Below, one piece after another: positions 45,250-57,528 of a stretch of 64,000 nucleotides of DNA. A program made the position numbers and the translations under genes. Position 1 is the stretch's first letter. Every line of letters begins with the position of its first letter. Below the pieces are notes generated by a model. It was not told where the DNA came from. It searched no databases and saw only the letters and a list, made by a program, of their open reading frames with translations. Source of the stretch: Cyathus striatus (Eukaryota > Basidiomycota > Agaricomycetes > Agaricales > Nidulariaceae); NCBI GenBank assembly GCA_025738555.1, contig JAOVFP010000004.1:62001-126000 (forward strand). The letters are read 5' to 3'.

Positions 45250-47475
45250 GGGATTGCCGATACCAGCCAAATACGAGCTATTCTGTAAAGTCAAGTTTAG
45301 CGCCCGCTTCGACGCCGCCAACTAATTACATAATCAAATGGCTCAGGTACACAACCAACAATCAAGCTCATCGTCGACGATTACATATACCATCCTCTCC
45401 ACTTCCTCTTCTCACTCACAAACCGCTCTCCTCCTCACCTTCCCCATCTATGAAATATGTCTTTGAGGCTCCACAAAACCAGTCACCGCACCAAAAGGCC
45501 ACGCTGCCTCACCACCCCAGAACGATCAAAGAACAGAGCAGCTAAGGCATGCCGCTCGTACCTCGCAAGATGAGGAAGAAATGGTTCGATCAACTGATGG
45601 CTGTTAGGAATGAAAGGGTGGGAGTTGAGGGAGGTTGTGGATGTGGATGGGACGAGGGAATGAGTGAACTGGATGGAGATACGGAGGATGGTGCAGGCAT
45701 GTAGAAGGACGAGGAATCAGTGGGCAATACCGGTGACGAGTCTCAACCGATTTTCCATCAGAGGAAGGGTACGTTTTTCATTGGTAGCATTCTATCATTT
45801 CTCATCATTGTCTGTCTAGATCGATAGCTTTCGAGTCAAGGTCATGGATGACGGTCTCGGTGACTTACTTATGCTCGTGCACGTACTCTTGGCTGACCTC
45901 TTTCTGTAGGTGACGAAGCGGTTGCTGGTTCTTCGACAGTCAAGCTCAATACTCTCCCACTTCCAATGCTTGGAGTTGGGCTGGGGCTAGGGAGGGGCAA
46001 TAGCAAGGAGAGGGCTGTGGATGTCGATCCCGGCATGGCGGTTTTGGAGTCGCCTCAGATGAGCTGGAGCGTGTTTACGCGAAATGATTCGCTGGAGATC
46101 AATCGGTTACCGAGGGAGGAGGAAAAGGAGGAGCTGAAGGCGAAGGTTTCACCGCATACACCAGTACAGTAGGCTTCCACAACGACGACACTCGCAAGCC
46201 ACCCAGTCGCAAAAGAAAGGAAAAAGCCCATCCCCGTCCCCGGACCCCCTCCAACCCCACCCGCAGTCAACAAAGGAATGAATCCACCCAGCTCGCCTCC
46301 TTCCTCACTATATCGCCCTCCACCCCCTCAGATTCCCCTTTAGACCCATCCGAGACCATCCGCCTGCATTATGTCTGCGGTGGTCCCACGCTGCGTGTTT
46401 TGGTATAGGCCCACGACGAAGTTCCGGACAAATGGCCAGTTAGGGTGCAGAGGATGCAGTGGAAGTTTGTCTTGGAGCAGGGAGGCGTGGCTACGACTGG
46501 GAGGAATAGGAGGAGTCCAGGTGTAGGCCGAAAGCGTCGAGGAGAGGGGAGCTCAACACATGTTAAGAAGAAACGAAGGATTTCGATTGCGCATTCACCT
46601 ACCACTTCAACTACAACCACTACATCCATTCTTCTTGCCTCTTCATCGGCCATTCCACCCCCGCCACTCGGCACCACAAACGGAGACGGCCACATTGACA
46701 TCGGTGAGCCATGGTCACACTTCTATGTCCCCTATTAACCACTACATCCAACCGCACCACCACCACCACCAACTACTACATCATCTACCACCCACCTCAA
46801 ACCCACAACCAACCACCGCCCAACCAACCAGCCCACAACAATACGCCCACCTCCGCCAACACATAGCCAACATCCTCCGCCTCCTCTCATCTACATTCAC
46901 AACATGCGCACGCGCAAAAGACTGCGCCCTGGTTCAAATGGCAGCATTCGTCAATGAGAAAATCATTTCCTCCGTTTCTGGATCCGCGTTTCCTGCTTCA
47001 GGTACCGCTGCTGGAGAGAAAGCGGAAGGGGTGGATCTGGGACCGCTCATTGGTCATCCGAGGGGGTTCAAGACGAGGGAGAGGGTCCCTTTTTCGGGTG
47101 GGTTGAGTGGGGTCGAGATGTGTGTTGATGAGCCGGAGGAGGGGGAAGGGGAGAGGACAGAGAAGGAGTACGAGGAGGGGAAGAAGAAGAAAGAGAGGGT
47201 TGTTAATGAGTGCAGTAGGAAGAAGCAAATGAGGAAGGGGAGGGACAGGAGGAAAGGCGTCGTGCGTGCTGAGGGGGCGGAGGAGGAGGATAAGCGTGAT
47301 GGTAAGACCACCTTCTCGTGGGCCTCCTGCCTCCGCTCCGCCTATCTCGTCTCAGGAACCATATCCAAGAGAGGCAACTCCTCTTTTGCCGTCCATGCCG
47401 CCATCATCTCCTCTCGCGCTCCCATCCGAAATGCCATGAGAAGCATCTTTTTGCATTCCATTACACTGCTACATT
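45250..47475 (+). pseudogene. Fragment E of the SET3-like gene
   Basis: Contains the upstream homology to 7251 (45368-45500), the FRVKVMDD exon (45830), VAGSSTVKLNTLPLP and LGVGLGLGRGN (45920-46000), MSWSVFTRNDSLEINRLPRE (46060-46120), the post-PHD segment VRVQRMQWKFVLEQGGVAT (46440), HFYVP (46720), SSTFTTCARAKDCALVQMAA (46880-46950), a charged linker and then codons matching 25205-25350 of fragment B. At about 47455 it jumps to the 3' flank matching 26722 onward. So it mixes segments of the family in scrambled or deleted order; the SET core is missing. Ends 100 bp before the G-alpha gene. Confidence 0.55.
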
Positions 47476-47573
47476 AGATTAGTACATATAATTATATTAC
47501 ATGTAAATGAAGAACTATTTCGCATTATATCTAAGTCATCAAGTAATCGTAAAAAAAACGTGAAGCGCATGCA

Positions 47574-50037
47574 CTATAATATACCAGAGTCCTTGAGCGC
47601 ATTCTGCAGAATGGTCTCCTTTAGTGCTGCAAAGACCAGCTTGATATTATTCGTATCTGTCGCCTCTGTTAAACTATCCAATCCAATGAGCACTGCATAT
47701 GACAATGAAAGAAGGAAGACATACTGAGGATACACGCTCAACTTCGCCCTGTTCAACTGCATGAACTTCCATAGAATATACTTGGCCGCCTTGTTAACAT
47801 CGCGTCCACCAGTGTACTCATGGAAATGACGCTCCAAAGGGACCTACCCAACCAGAATCAGCTCAGCCGCCACAAACCACAAGAAACAGCAAACACACCT
47901 TCATAATCTTAACCTTGAATACATCAATCTTATTCAAGAACAAGATCAAAGATGTCCGAAGGAACCACCGCGAGTTGATAATACTCTCGAAAAGAGACAA
48001 CGACTCTTGGAGACGATTCTACAAAACAATCAACAAGAGAACATCGCAAACGAACACACCAAACACACCTGCTTCTTCTCCTCCAAAAGCGTCTGATCAT
48101 ACTCGCTGAGCGACGTACAAAAGATAATACTTGTTACACTCTCAAAACAGTGTATCCACTTCTTGCGCTCCGATCGCTGACCACCCACATCGAACATGTG
48201 TATCCTTTGCAAAAGAAAGTATCAGCACCACGATCACATCATTCAAGTCACATAAACGAAAGACCCAACGCCCTCAGAGACAGAAGGCAAAGACAGAGAC
48301 AGAGTCGAGACACCCGTCCCCCTTCCTCCTCCCGCGACAAGGCTGGACAAGCACATGACAAGACAAGCGGAAGCAAAAAACATGTCCAAGTGCATCCCGA
48401 AAAGGAAACGATTAAAAAAGCGGGAAGGCGGAAGTAAATTCTTTTTGGACGTCTCAGGTGCGTCAGCACGAGTGGATCGGTTCGCTCTCAAGCCGCCAGG
48501 GGATGGAATATCGATAAGGCGGGTGCGGTGGAGCAAGAGGAGCCAGGGGTGAATATCGAGGAGGAAGAGGAAAGAGGGCGCCGGTGCCCGTCGTGTTCAT
48601 GCCCCAACCCAATGCCAACCCAACGAGAATAGGAGACAAAAAAGAGAAGAGAGGAGCGGAAAAACCAACTCACGATAATTGGCCCATCATAAACCGCGTC
48701 TCAATAATCCCATACGTCTTCTGTCTTGCCCTCAGTACATCATTTTGATTAGGCAGATAATCCGGCTCTCCAATCCTCATCACCTCCTTGAAAAAACTAC
48801 ACCACCACCATCAGTCCTCTCGCTCTTTCCACAACCAAAAAAAAGAAGGGACATACTAATCCGCACTATCCATCAAATAAAACTCATCGGAATGTTCATC
48901 CATAGCACGCGTGATGACGGGGTCTTTCCATAACACATCTATCGCCTCTGCGATTTCATGGTTGAACGTCAACCCGCGGTTGACTGTGCTACTTGGATCG
49001 TAGGGGTTCTCGTTGGCTGGTAATGGTCCGGGACCGTATAACACCGCGCGCTCTGAACTAGATCCTTTCTGCCGGGGATCGAGGTTGTATGCGTATATCT
49101 TTTCTGCGAGGAGCTGTGAGAGGGGGGGTTAATTGTGCATTTGAGTGGTGTGAATAGAGGAAGAAGGGAATGAATAGGTGGGCGTGGGGTCTCTCAGCGC
49201 TCAGTCCACCTGCATGAAATGAGTGCCACATCTCGCTGTCGCCTCTTCCCCTCCCATGTCGGGGCATGTTCAACCCTAGTCACACCGCATCACATCGCGC
49301 TCGCGCCCTGCAGCGGTCCAGATTGTACCCTGCTATCCCTCCCCACCGCATCTCCCACCCCTCCACCCGCCACACCGCACCACGCCACACTACACCTGGC
49401 ACACCACCCACCGTAGCAAACCCAATTCAAACCACAGCTAACTCACCTGATTCTGCGGCGACTCATATTCATACTCAAGCTTCTTGATTTCCCCAATCAC
49501 TTCCTGAGCCGAGTCGATGAGATTGCGGTATACAATAGGCCGGTATTGAAGACGCTCTTCGGGCGAGAAGCCGCCTTTGTGCAGGATCTTCATTTGCTTT
49601 ACTATTGTTGATTTGCCTGATTCGCCGGAGCCTGTGGGGGTGTTAGTATGTGTAGATGGGAGAGTGGGAATGAAGAGATTGTGTGATGTATGTGGGCATA
49701 GTGTGATAGCACCGAGGGGACAGGGGCAGAGAATGAAACGTCGTCCAGAGGCGCGTATCAACGACTAGGCTTAGCGGACGCAAAGGCGCATATGCACAAC
49801 CGTAGAATGAAAGCCTTCCGTCTCCCTTTCCTTCAAGTCGTCACACATCCAACAAGCGACCCATTGCCCATACGCAAATGTATAAGAGAAGAGAGCCAAC
49901 TCACCGAGAAGGAGGATTTTACACTCTCGTTTGAGTTTCTTGTTGTCCTCGTTGAGTTGTCGTTGGAGGGCATCGCTGTGGGATTTGGCCCGTCCGGATT
50001 CATCGTCGTTAACGAAGCGGGAGGATCTACATCCCAT
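47574..50037 (-). CDS. Heterotrimeric G-protein alpha subunit (Gpa type), apparently complete
   Basis: Eight exons on the minus strand: 50037-49905, 49631-49447, 49113-48857, 48796-48674, 48204-48069, 48018-47899, 47843-47725 and 47673-47574, all GT-AG and in frame. The N-terminus MGCRSS has the myristoylation glycine and palmitoylation cysteine. P-loop [14 protein letters not shown], switch [11 protein letters not shown], switch [15 protein letters not shown]4 FLNKIDVF and G5 TEATDT are intact; the end is LKDSGIL. It would couple pheromone or nutrient receptors to cAMP or MAPK signalling; the end DSGIL and TRAMD-type helical domain resemble fungal Gpa1/Gpa3-class subunits. Introns of about 270-470 bp are long for this window. 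A 5' duplicate lies at 59224-59497. Confidence 0.9.
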
Positions 50038-50259
50038 GGCTGCGAGTATTCTCCACTGGAGATGGTCGTCGTTGCGGGGAAGAAAGACAGAAAGGGATAA
50101 AGAATGTCATAGTCACCCGTACTAATCAATAAGTTAGCTTTCGGTTCTCGTCAAGTTCTGTTTAATTTAATTAATCCCCGCACCCGCACCCGCACTGTCA
50201 ATGTAGTCTGATTAGTAATACATACACCTTTAGACCGGTCTGTCAAAACTGTTGATGAC

Positions 50260-51040
50260 AGGCCAAATGCCAATAGTAAAAATTGTTCCCACCCCTTTCG
50301 CAACCCACTAATCTGAACCGAGTGACGTTACAACGTCAACGTTTCAACGGTTGATTCAATGCTCAGCGCTTCAGCGCTTCTACCCAAGAGGTGGCAGATC
50401 CTCCGATCTCGTACCCGTTCCCATGGAGAGTGTCCCTTATTGGCGGGTGTACTTGATTATCATATTCGTGTTAAATAATATCGGTATCGTAATCTCTTCT
50501 TGAAACTTGCACAATATTTCTGTGAATGTGTGCATTAGTGTATTTGACTATAGCTCCAAGGCCTAAGATAAGTATAGTGGTTCACTTATACTTACAGGTT
50601 ACTTATTCCGATGCCAAATTGCCAATTGCCATGAGTCCGAGTCTTAAGGTTGCCTACGCATATTCAGATTACATTTAGGCACTAGCTTTTCACCTGCCTC
50701 ACCATTTCAGACACAAACTCATGAACATGATCCCTTGGTATTATACTTTACATCACGAACACAAATCACAAATCTTTATGAACGTACTAAACTCAACTTC
50801 AACTGAGCTCAATGGTAAATACTACATAGTTACTTATCGAAAATAAAGTAAAATTTACGTTCTAACTAACCCCTACGCTCCATTTCCATATGGGCATTAG
50901 TGATACATATCGTTTTGTATACTGCTACATTCCATTGCATTGAAAAGAATGCATTAAGCTTGAAGACGAACTGCTGAAGATGACTTCAATGCTAATGCCG
51001 GAATGATGCCGTATGACTAATGTGTGTTAATTCAGGGTCG
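50260..51040. other. AT-rich spacer
   Basis: No gene recognised. The first 220 bp upstream of the G-alpha start (50038-50250) are partly duplicated near 59360-59497 and presumably include its promoter. Confidence 0.4.
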
Positions 51041-52300
51041 ATGCAACGAGATCCAGGTCCATATTCCAGCGATCTGCCACCTCTTGCTTCTACCTTTGTA
51101 TTCATCTCTATCCCCATCTTCACAGTTACCCCCCTTCCCTTCCGCCCTTCGTATCTCTCCCCTTCCTCTCCGTCACTGCACCTCACCACCTCCTCTTCTT
51201 CTTCCCCTCTTCTTCGTTTCCCATTCTCACCCTCACGAACCAAACTAACCACCCCACCCACAGTCCGAAGGCGTCCGACGATCAATATGCGACATGGCCC
51301 TGCTCATCTTCCACCTCATACCCTCAAGTTTTACATTTGAAGGCGTCGACATCAACGTGGCACAACGTAGCTTTAAAGTGCTATCCGAATAGTGAGTCAT
51401 TTCTTTGTTTCGTTTGGTTTTTTGAGGGAGCGGGGAGGGGGGGGCTGGGTGTGGGTTAAACTGGATGCACCGTAGACTGCGGTATGAGGTCGAATGCCGC
51501 TTATCATTCTTAGACTTACTGGGGCAGTTTATGTTGCAGATGCCCTCGTACGATACCGTGTCTGTGACTGGTGCGGGCGTACATCTATCCCATGGTCGTA
51601 CCCTCTCTGTTCAAGAGGCTGCTGGGACGTGCCCGTACCGTTACTCGTCTTGGATGAGCTGTCTGGGTCTGGGTTGTTTTGTCTTCGGCTCTGCGTGGAT
51701 GCGTGAACCTCTTCTGTTCGTGTGCCCTTAGATGGGGCTGTCGGGTGCCATGACAAGTTGAGGTTGAGGTTGGGTTGGGTTGGAGATGGCAGTGAGGGTC
51801 GGATGGGATGAGACTCATGCGGATAGTGGGGTACGCCGCTGCTGGTAGTCTTGGTGCTGGAGACTTCTCCTTTGTTCATGGGTTGGACTACAGGGCCATG
51901 GGCTACGGAGATGGTCATGGTCATTCTCGTGGTGGGGGCGGGCATTATACAGTGCACTGCAGTGGTGGACGTGTATTGAGACGAGGAAAGGGAACTAGTG
52001 CTTGTGTGTTGCAAGCTCGCGTGTACATTGTCGCAGTTATGCTGGTTGTAGCGTGCGCTGGCGCTACATGTAGGAGTCTCTGTGACAGCTATTGCTTCGA
52101 TCTTAAGGATCGTAGTAATGTTGTATCTATGTTCGAAGGAGCGTGTTTGTGATGCCTATGCTAGTTGCACGTCTCACTCCTCGCTACATCAGGCTACCCA
52201 TGCTGGCCGCATGTACCCATGTCTCAGCTGGCGGTACCGCTCTTCCATCACTTTTTTTCTTCTATATTTCTACCTCTCACCACATGCTGACACATTTGCT
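51041..52300. other. Low-complexity, coding-like region without identification
   Basis: Serine/proline-rich frames on both strands (51020-51340, 51529-52014) carry no recognised domain. The exon-like piece around 51265-51390 (ICDMALLIFHLIPSSFTFEG) ends at a good GTGAGT donor and could belong with the Iml2-like fragment downstream. A poly-G tract with GGGCTGGGTG near 51440 resembles one minisatellite unit. Confidence 0.35.
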
Positions 52301-52307
52301 CCACCAC

Positions 52308-52525
52308 AGGCATCTTCTTCCTCTTCGAAGCTGACCGACTCGCACTCATACGCTCACAGCCTCAATGCGCCATCGACTACTACACGAAAGCTATGCACTC
52401 GCAAAGCCAGTACCGGAACCTCTACCACATATCCTGGCGGGAGATGTTGATCGCGTATCTCACACTTTAGGAGGTCGAGAAGAGAATGGAGTGGTGGAGG
52501 AACCTGGTGCAAGAAGCTACCGTGA
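52308..52525 (+). pseudogene. Fragment of an Iml2/TTC39-like protein
   Basis: After an acceptor (CACAG at 52307) the frame reads LFEADRLALIRSQPQCAIDY, YTKAMHSQSQYRNLYHISWR and, after an in-frame TAG, EVEKRMEWWRNLVQEAT, the spacing of the TPR-like repeats of Iml2-type proteins (lipid-droplet or inclusion-clearance associated outer mitochondrial/cytosolic proteins). It stops at an intron donor and Lon sequence follows within about 120 bp. Confidence 0.5.
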
Positions 52526-52639
52526 GTCTTTTCCGACGCTCTCTTTTTGTGGATTGTTCCGTTGAAACCTGGTCGCGAGGTTGGGACGGCGTGGGTTGGG
52601 GTTGGATTCTTGGAACTTGGGATTCGACTTTGGGTTTGA

Positions 52640-52990
52640 GCTATTTCTCGTGTCTTGTTTGTCTGTACCGCCAACAACCTCGAAATCATTCCCGTGCCGC
52701 TGCTCGATCGTACGGAGGTCCTCGAAGTCTCGGGTTATGTCTCAGATGAGAAGAGCGCCAGCGCGTCTCGCTACCCCGGCCCTCAAGCTAAGGGGGCCAA
52801 CGGTCTCGGTAGTACTGATGTCATTCTCGACGAAGTGGCTGGTATTCGTAACTCAAAGAAACATATCGATAAGGTGCGTTTTCAGCTCCGCGCATGCACT
52901 TTGAGGCTCTAACTGATGACGTCCTTAGATCTACCGCAAGGTTGCTGCCGCCGTCGAAAGCGAACTTCCCTTTACCACCACCATCCTCAA
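52640..52990 (+). pseudogene. Second, smaller Lon protease fragment
   Basis: Reads [51 protein letters not shown] and SKKHIDKV, then an intron and IYRK, matching 30470-30180 of the larger Lon pseudogene. About 14 residues containing YYCRESGV are deleted. Upstream Walker motifs and the downstream protease domain are missing. Confidence 0.8.
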
Positions 52991-52999
52991 CGCCTAGCA

Positions 53000-53439
53000 C
53001 AAAGCCAACAAACCTCAACGGAATCTACTTAATCCACCAGCACTAAAGACCTGGACCGAAAAAGAGGAGGGGTTTGTATGGTATGCTGGGGAAGATGGCA
53101 CGGTTGAGGGTCCGGAAGGATGGTGAAAGCTCGTTATCTTCCCCTTCTTCCTTCTGTTCTACCATGAATGGCATCTCAACGCGAACCTGCACCTTCTCCT
53201 AATCCCACCTTTGCCTCGGGACAGTCCCGTCCCTCACGCGACTTGCATCCGCGCCGTTACGCTCGACAGTCTCCTGCTCCTCCTTAGACCTTCTCAACCA
53301 GAACGTCGCGCTCGTAGGGGTGAACTGTAAGCTCAACCTTCGTCGTCTTGGAACCGTCCACGCCTCTTGAGGAATAGGGAGGTCAAGTATTCGGATGCTC
53401 GATGGCTGTCTGGGCCTGTGCTCCTTGATCTCGGACTGA
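53000..53439. other. Unidentified coding-like stretch
   Basis: The phrase TWTEKEEGFVWYAGEDGTVEGPEGW can be read in one frame (53051-53126), followed by arginine- and leucine-rich frames. I recognise no family. Confidence 0.3.
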
Positions 53440-53872
53440 GGAAGTGTTCAGCGTAAAACGCGATACGTTTCCCGCTTCTTCTTCTCTGGCTTTTCGGAGA
53501 TGTTGGACTCGGGTTTGATAGCGGTAAGGTCAGCGACGACGTCGAACATCCAGTTACCGAGAGTAAGAGGGCGAATGGCGATGCTCTGGTAGCATCAAGT
53601 GCTGAAATTGCTTCATCTATATAGCGTGGTCAGTAAACGTTCTAAGAAAGAAATGCAGATAGAAGAAACGTACCGAGGACGATAACATCAGAATTCCATA
53701 ATCTCGCACGGACACTTTTCAACCGTTGCCTCTGTCCACCACTCAGCGACACACCCTCACTGCCACCCAAAATGCTCTCATATCTCTGAGGTAAGTCCCT
53801 TGGCGAGATGGATATGAGAATGAGACTGCAGCCTGTGGATAGCGTACGGAGTTTTGAGAGGGTGAATGAGAA
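53440..53872 (-). pseudogene. C-terminal NBD half of a Ste6-like ABC exporter
   Basis: The minus strand reads RDLPQRYESILGGSEGVSLS, GGQRQRL (ABC signature LSGGQ), NSDVIVL, an intron, then DEAISALDATR (Walker B and D-loop), frame change, and GNWMFDVVADLTA, a segment typical of fungal a-factor-type exporters (Ste6). The preceding Walker A half lies at 61140-62190 on the plus strand. Walker B Asp-Glu is present but the reading frame is broken, so it is dead. Confidence 0.75.
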
Positions 53873-54589
53873 TGTAGTGGCAGTGGTGGTGGTAGTTGTA
53901 CGTGGGGTGATTGGGTCAACTTAGCTTACCCCTAGGTCCCTACCTATGACCCACCTTGTGCGTGTCAAACCTTCTCTCCGGTTGTTCCATCCCGATTTGC
54001 GTCTTTTTACACTCTTTATTTTTACTTTCATTACTTTTTAACTTACCCTACTTATTGCTTGTATAATATTGGTTTTTTCAATTTTATCGTAGTTAGAACC
54101 TAGATTTGGTATTGTTTGTGCATTAAACAACATATCACATGATTGCGACAAGGCATTGTTGACAATGTTGTGATCGTTCAACGTTGCTTCTGAACCGCCA
54201 TGTCTTCCTCAGACACTACCCTCAAACTCAACTGTTATATTTTAGGGGACAACCCCATGACTAAAATTTTTGCGGTCGAGCTTCCGTCCACCATGGCAGT
54301 ACTCGATCTTCAGAGGGCCATCAAAGAATCCCGACGTATTGACGCTGTCGCAGGCCTTTGGATCTGGAAGACATCTCTCACTGTCGATTCGAACTTCGGT
54401 AACAGTATTACCAACCTCAGGCTTAACAAAAATGACGCATTAAATCCCATGTACGAATTGTTAAATATTTTTCCAACACACCCCCCTAAGGGACACATCA
54501 ACATTATTGTTGAAACTGTCAGTGAGTGCTACGTATCAATCTTCCCAGGCTTCTTCTAACAGGCGTTAGCCGTTAAACAGGAACTTAGA

Positions 54590-55370
54590 CCTAGTGACCT
54601 TGAGCTCACATGTTACATTGCCGGTGAAGACCCTAAAAAGTTATTCAAGATCAAAATTTCACCTACAGCGACTGTTTCGCAACTCCAGAAGGCGGTCAAA
54701 ATGGAGAGAGATCCCATTTTTCGCGACTTTGATTATCTCGATATTCACCTTTGGAGTAAAACGATATCTATCGGCTCAAACTTCATGGAGGATATCGGAA
54801 AGCTTGAACTCGCCGACAAAGATTGCCTGCAAAGTGTGACACAGTTATCTATGATTTTCCCGGATCCCCTGCCCAGTAACATGGTTCATGCAGTTATTCA
54901 GCCACGTAAGTGTAATATATCTATCTTCAAATTTTCATAAAATGACTATAATTGTATTCATCTTTGTGCACATTACTTCTTACAGCGGTCCAACAAGGAC
55001 CTCGCGACCTTGAGCTCACATGTTACATTGCCGGCGAAGACCCTGGAAAGTTATTCACGATCAAAATTTCACCTACAGCGATTGTTTCGCAACTCCAGAA
55101 GGCGGTCAAAATGGAGAGAGATCCCATTTTTCGCGACTTTGATTATCTCGATATTCACCTTTGGGGTAAAACGATATCTATCGGCTCAAACTTCATGGAG
55201 GATATCGGACAGCTTGAACTCGCCGACAAAGATTGCCTGCAAAGTAAGACACAGTTATCTATGATTTTCCCGGATCCTCTGCCCAATAACGTTGTTCATG
55301 TGGTCATTCAGCGACGTGAGTGTAGTGCATCTATCTTCAACCTTTCATAAAATGACTATCATTCTTACCT
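54590..55370 (+). repeat. Tandem exon duplication, 410-bp unit
   Basis: 54596-54960 and 55006-55370 are nearly identical, including most of the intron (TTCATAAAATGACTAT in both). Each unit carries one CRN header exon plus its downstream intron. Confidence 0.88.
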
Positions 55371-55627
55371 TTTGGCATCAGGTCCGGAAGACTTGTATTC
55401 TCTATCTCCTTTACGGAATAAACGGCAAAAAAACATCGAAGCCAGAAAATCACCCAAACCGCCGTCTGCACTTGCCGAACCGAAGGAATTTCAAAACATT
55501 CAAGAAAATGCCGAAGGGTTCTTTGCCTGTGTTCGTCCTCCGAACAGGGAGCCTAAGGTTCCATTGACTCTACTCGACAGCGTATTTGCGAAGTTTGTTG
55601 ACAATTCTCGTGCAATTACCCCAACTC

Positions 55628-57528
55628 TATGGAAAGCCTAACAACCACGCTCAAAAGCATCAAATGGAATTGAGCTCCGATTTCCGGCATCACGGCTTCT
55701 CGGTTAGATATTTCAGTTTCGGATTCAGGCTTTCAGTTTCGCTTAATACACTCAGGGTCAACTAAGCGAGACCCTGATTTTTCGAGCAGCATATTACAAC
55801 TTTGAATACCAATTTGTAACTGTCTAATAAATGATTTGTAGTTCTGAAATTGATGCAATTTAGAAGTATTTCACAATATTGGGCTATCAAACGCTAGCAA
55901 CGAAAACACAATTTCCGTTTTATCGTTACGAGACAGATTTATATAGTATATGGTATATATTTTTAAATGTTTTGTTCATAAATTGGTACTATCTGTACTA
56001 TACAAGCACCTGCTTATTTAAAAAGTAATATTGAAGTCCATTTGATGTACCTACAAAACTAACGCAGTAAAAAGTGTCGAGGATAGATTTGAACACGCTT
56101 AAAACATGGAACTCAGTCTGTAAAATGCAAGTTTTAATTATAAAATTGCTTTCATAACAAATTGAGGAATGAGTACATATAAGATAGTACTATATTTTTA
56201 GCAGTAGAAAATACTCTAAAGTTGTTCTGAAAACAGACTGAGACATCATTAAATTTTATATTGAAGATTTTAGTGAGAGAGAAGTTTTTAGATCGAGGCC
56301 GATTGTAACTTCGCGATTAAACTTCAAGCTAAGGTTGAGCTTGGTTCCTAAACAGGTTAAAGTCATGCACGAGTCTCGTACCACATCGTTTGTTGCAGCA
56401 ATCGCTTTCACAAAGTACGTGCGCAATATATTTTGAGTTGGGCTTTGCTAAGTTCTGAAGGATAAAATATAGGCTCGTTTTCTCGCCTAGTATCCTTCTA
56501 TTTTCTCATGTTTCTTTCCTGACAGATTATATATGTATAATCCTGCAAAAAACATAAGGAAGGCAGTGGTTGTAACGTTCTCAGTACCAGATATATAGGT
56601 GCTAAGGTTACAATGGAAGCCTGACCATCGAAATGGTTGGTACGAAAATAATACAAGTTCTGAATCAATTGTGTGTGAATGTCCCTGAGTACAATGTGGA
56701 TTTTTTTCCAGTGTGTTGTATTTGAGTACTAAACAACTAATTGCTCAGATTTGTATCGATTTAAACATAAAAATGCTTATTTGAATACAGTATTAGCCGC
56801 AAAGTAACATAGTTCAACCATATGATCATACATGACCGTAATACGTCAAAACCATAGTGTAGCTGTTCCGTATGAAGAACTCTCAAAAGCTTCGATGGGA
56901 CGGTTATCGGCCCGTAACTCATGGTGGTGGAGTACAGCTCTATAAAGCATATTTTCTTGGAGAGCTGATAGATAAGTGCGACAGAGAATTCACCAAATTT
57001 AAAAATAAAGGCTCAGCAGTTCCTCTTCTTGAAGAAGAGCCTCTCTATTATATTACAGAGTTTCCTTCGTTTATTCAGCATGTACAATATGGATCCGTAC
57101 CAGCTAAGTACGTTCATCGCACATCTACCTTTACCATGAATTCAATTTCTCCTGGATGGAAAGCGTGCGGAAAGCGGAGGAGCATAGTAAGTGATACTAC
57201 CACATACGCTGCATTAATTCTTAACTGATCTCGCTAATAGTAATCGCTCAGTACAACGCTTCAAAATTACTTCCAAAAATCTAGTGATTAGACAGGTATG
57301 TTATGACTTTGTAGTTCATATAATTAACTTAGAACTTCAACTATTAAATTGTTATTTCGCAATTACGATTTAAAAGCTCTGGTTTTCATTTAGTCGACCC
57401 TGAGTATACTAAGCGAAACTGAAAGTCCTAAACCGAAAACTGGGATATCTAACCGAAAGGCCGTGATGCCGAACGTCGGAACCCAATTTTATTTGATGCT
57501 TTTGAGCGTGGTTGTTAGGCTTTCCATA
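55628..57528. mobile_element. 1.9-kb element with ~138-bp terminal inverted repeats and 6-bp target duplication
   Basis: 55628-55764 and the reverse complement of 57391-57528 match closely from the outer end TATGGAAAGCCTAACAACCA inwards. CAACTC flanks both ends (55622-55627, 57529-57534). The CRN reading frame is continuous across one copy of CAACTC, so the element is an insertion. The interior is AT-rich and holds one 118-codon frame (56872-57228) with no recognised transposase. The superfamily is unclear: long TIRs suggest a MULE- or Dada-like DNA transposon, non-autonomous. Confidence 0.85.
56872..57228 (+). CDS. Unidentified 118-residue frame inside the inverted-repeat element
   Basis: Starts MKNSQKLRWDGYRPV and contains YFLGELIDKCDREFTKF and EEEPLYYITEFPSFIQH. 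Composition is protein-like rather than low complexity, yet I recognise no domain and no splice partner. It could be a remnant of the element's own gene or captured host sequence. Confidence 0.35.
   Translation: MKNSQKLRWDGYRPVTHGGGVQLYKAYFLGELIDKCDREFTKFKNKGSAVPLLEEEPLYYITEFPSFIQHVQYGSVPAKYVHRTSTFTMNSISPGWKACGKRRSIVSDTTTYAALILN

Noticed and set aside
51529..52014. 161-codon serine/threonine-rich frame, minus strand
   Set aside because: Both strands are open at the same place and the composition is low complexity; not distinguishable from chance.
55628..57528. LTR retrotransposon instead of an inverted-repeat element
   Set aside because: The ends are inverted rather than direct repeats, and no gag or reverse transcriptase motif is present.
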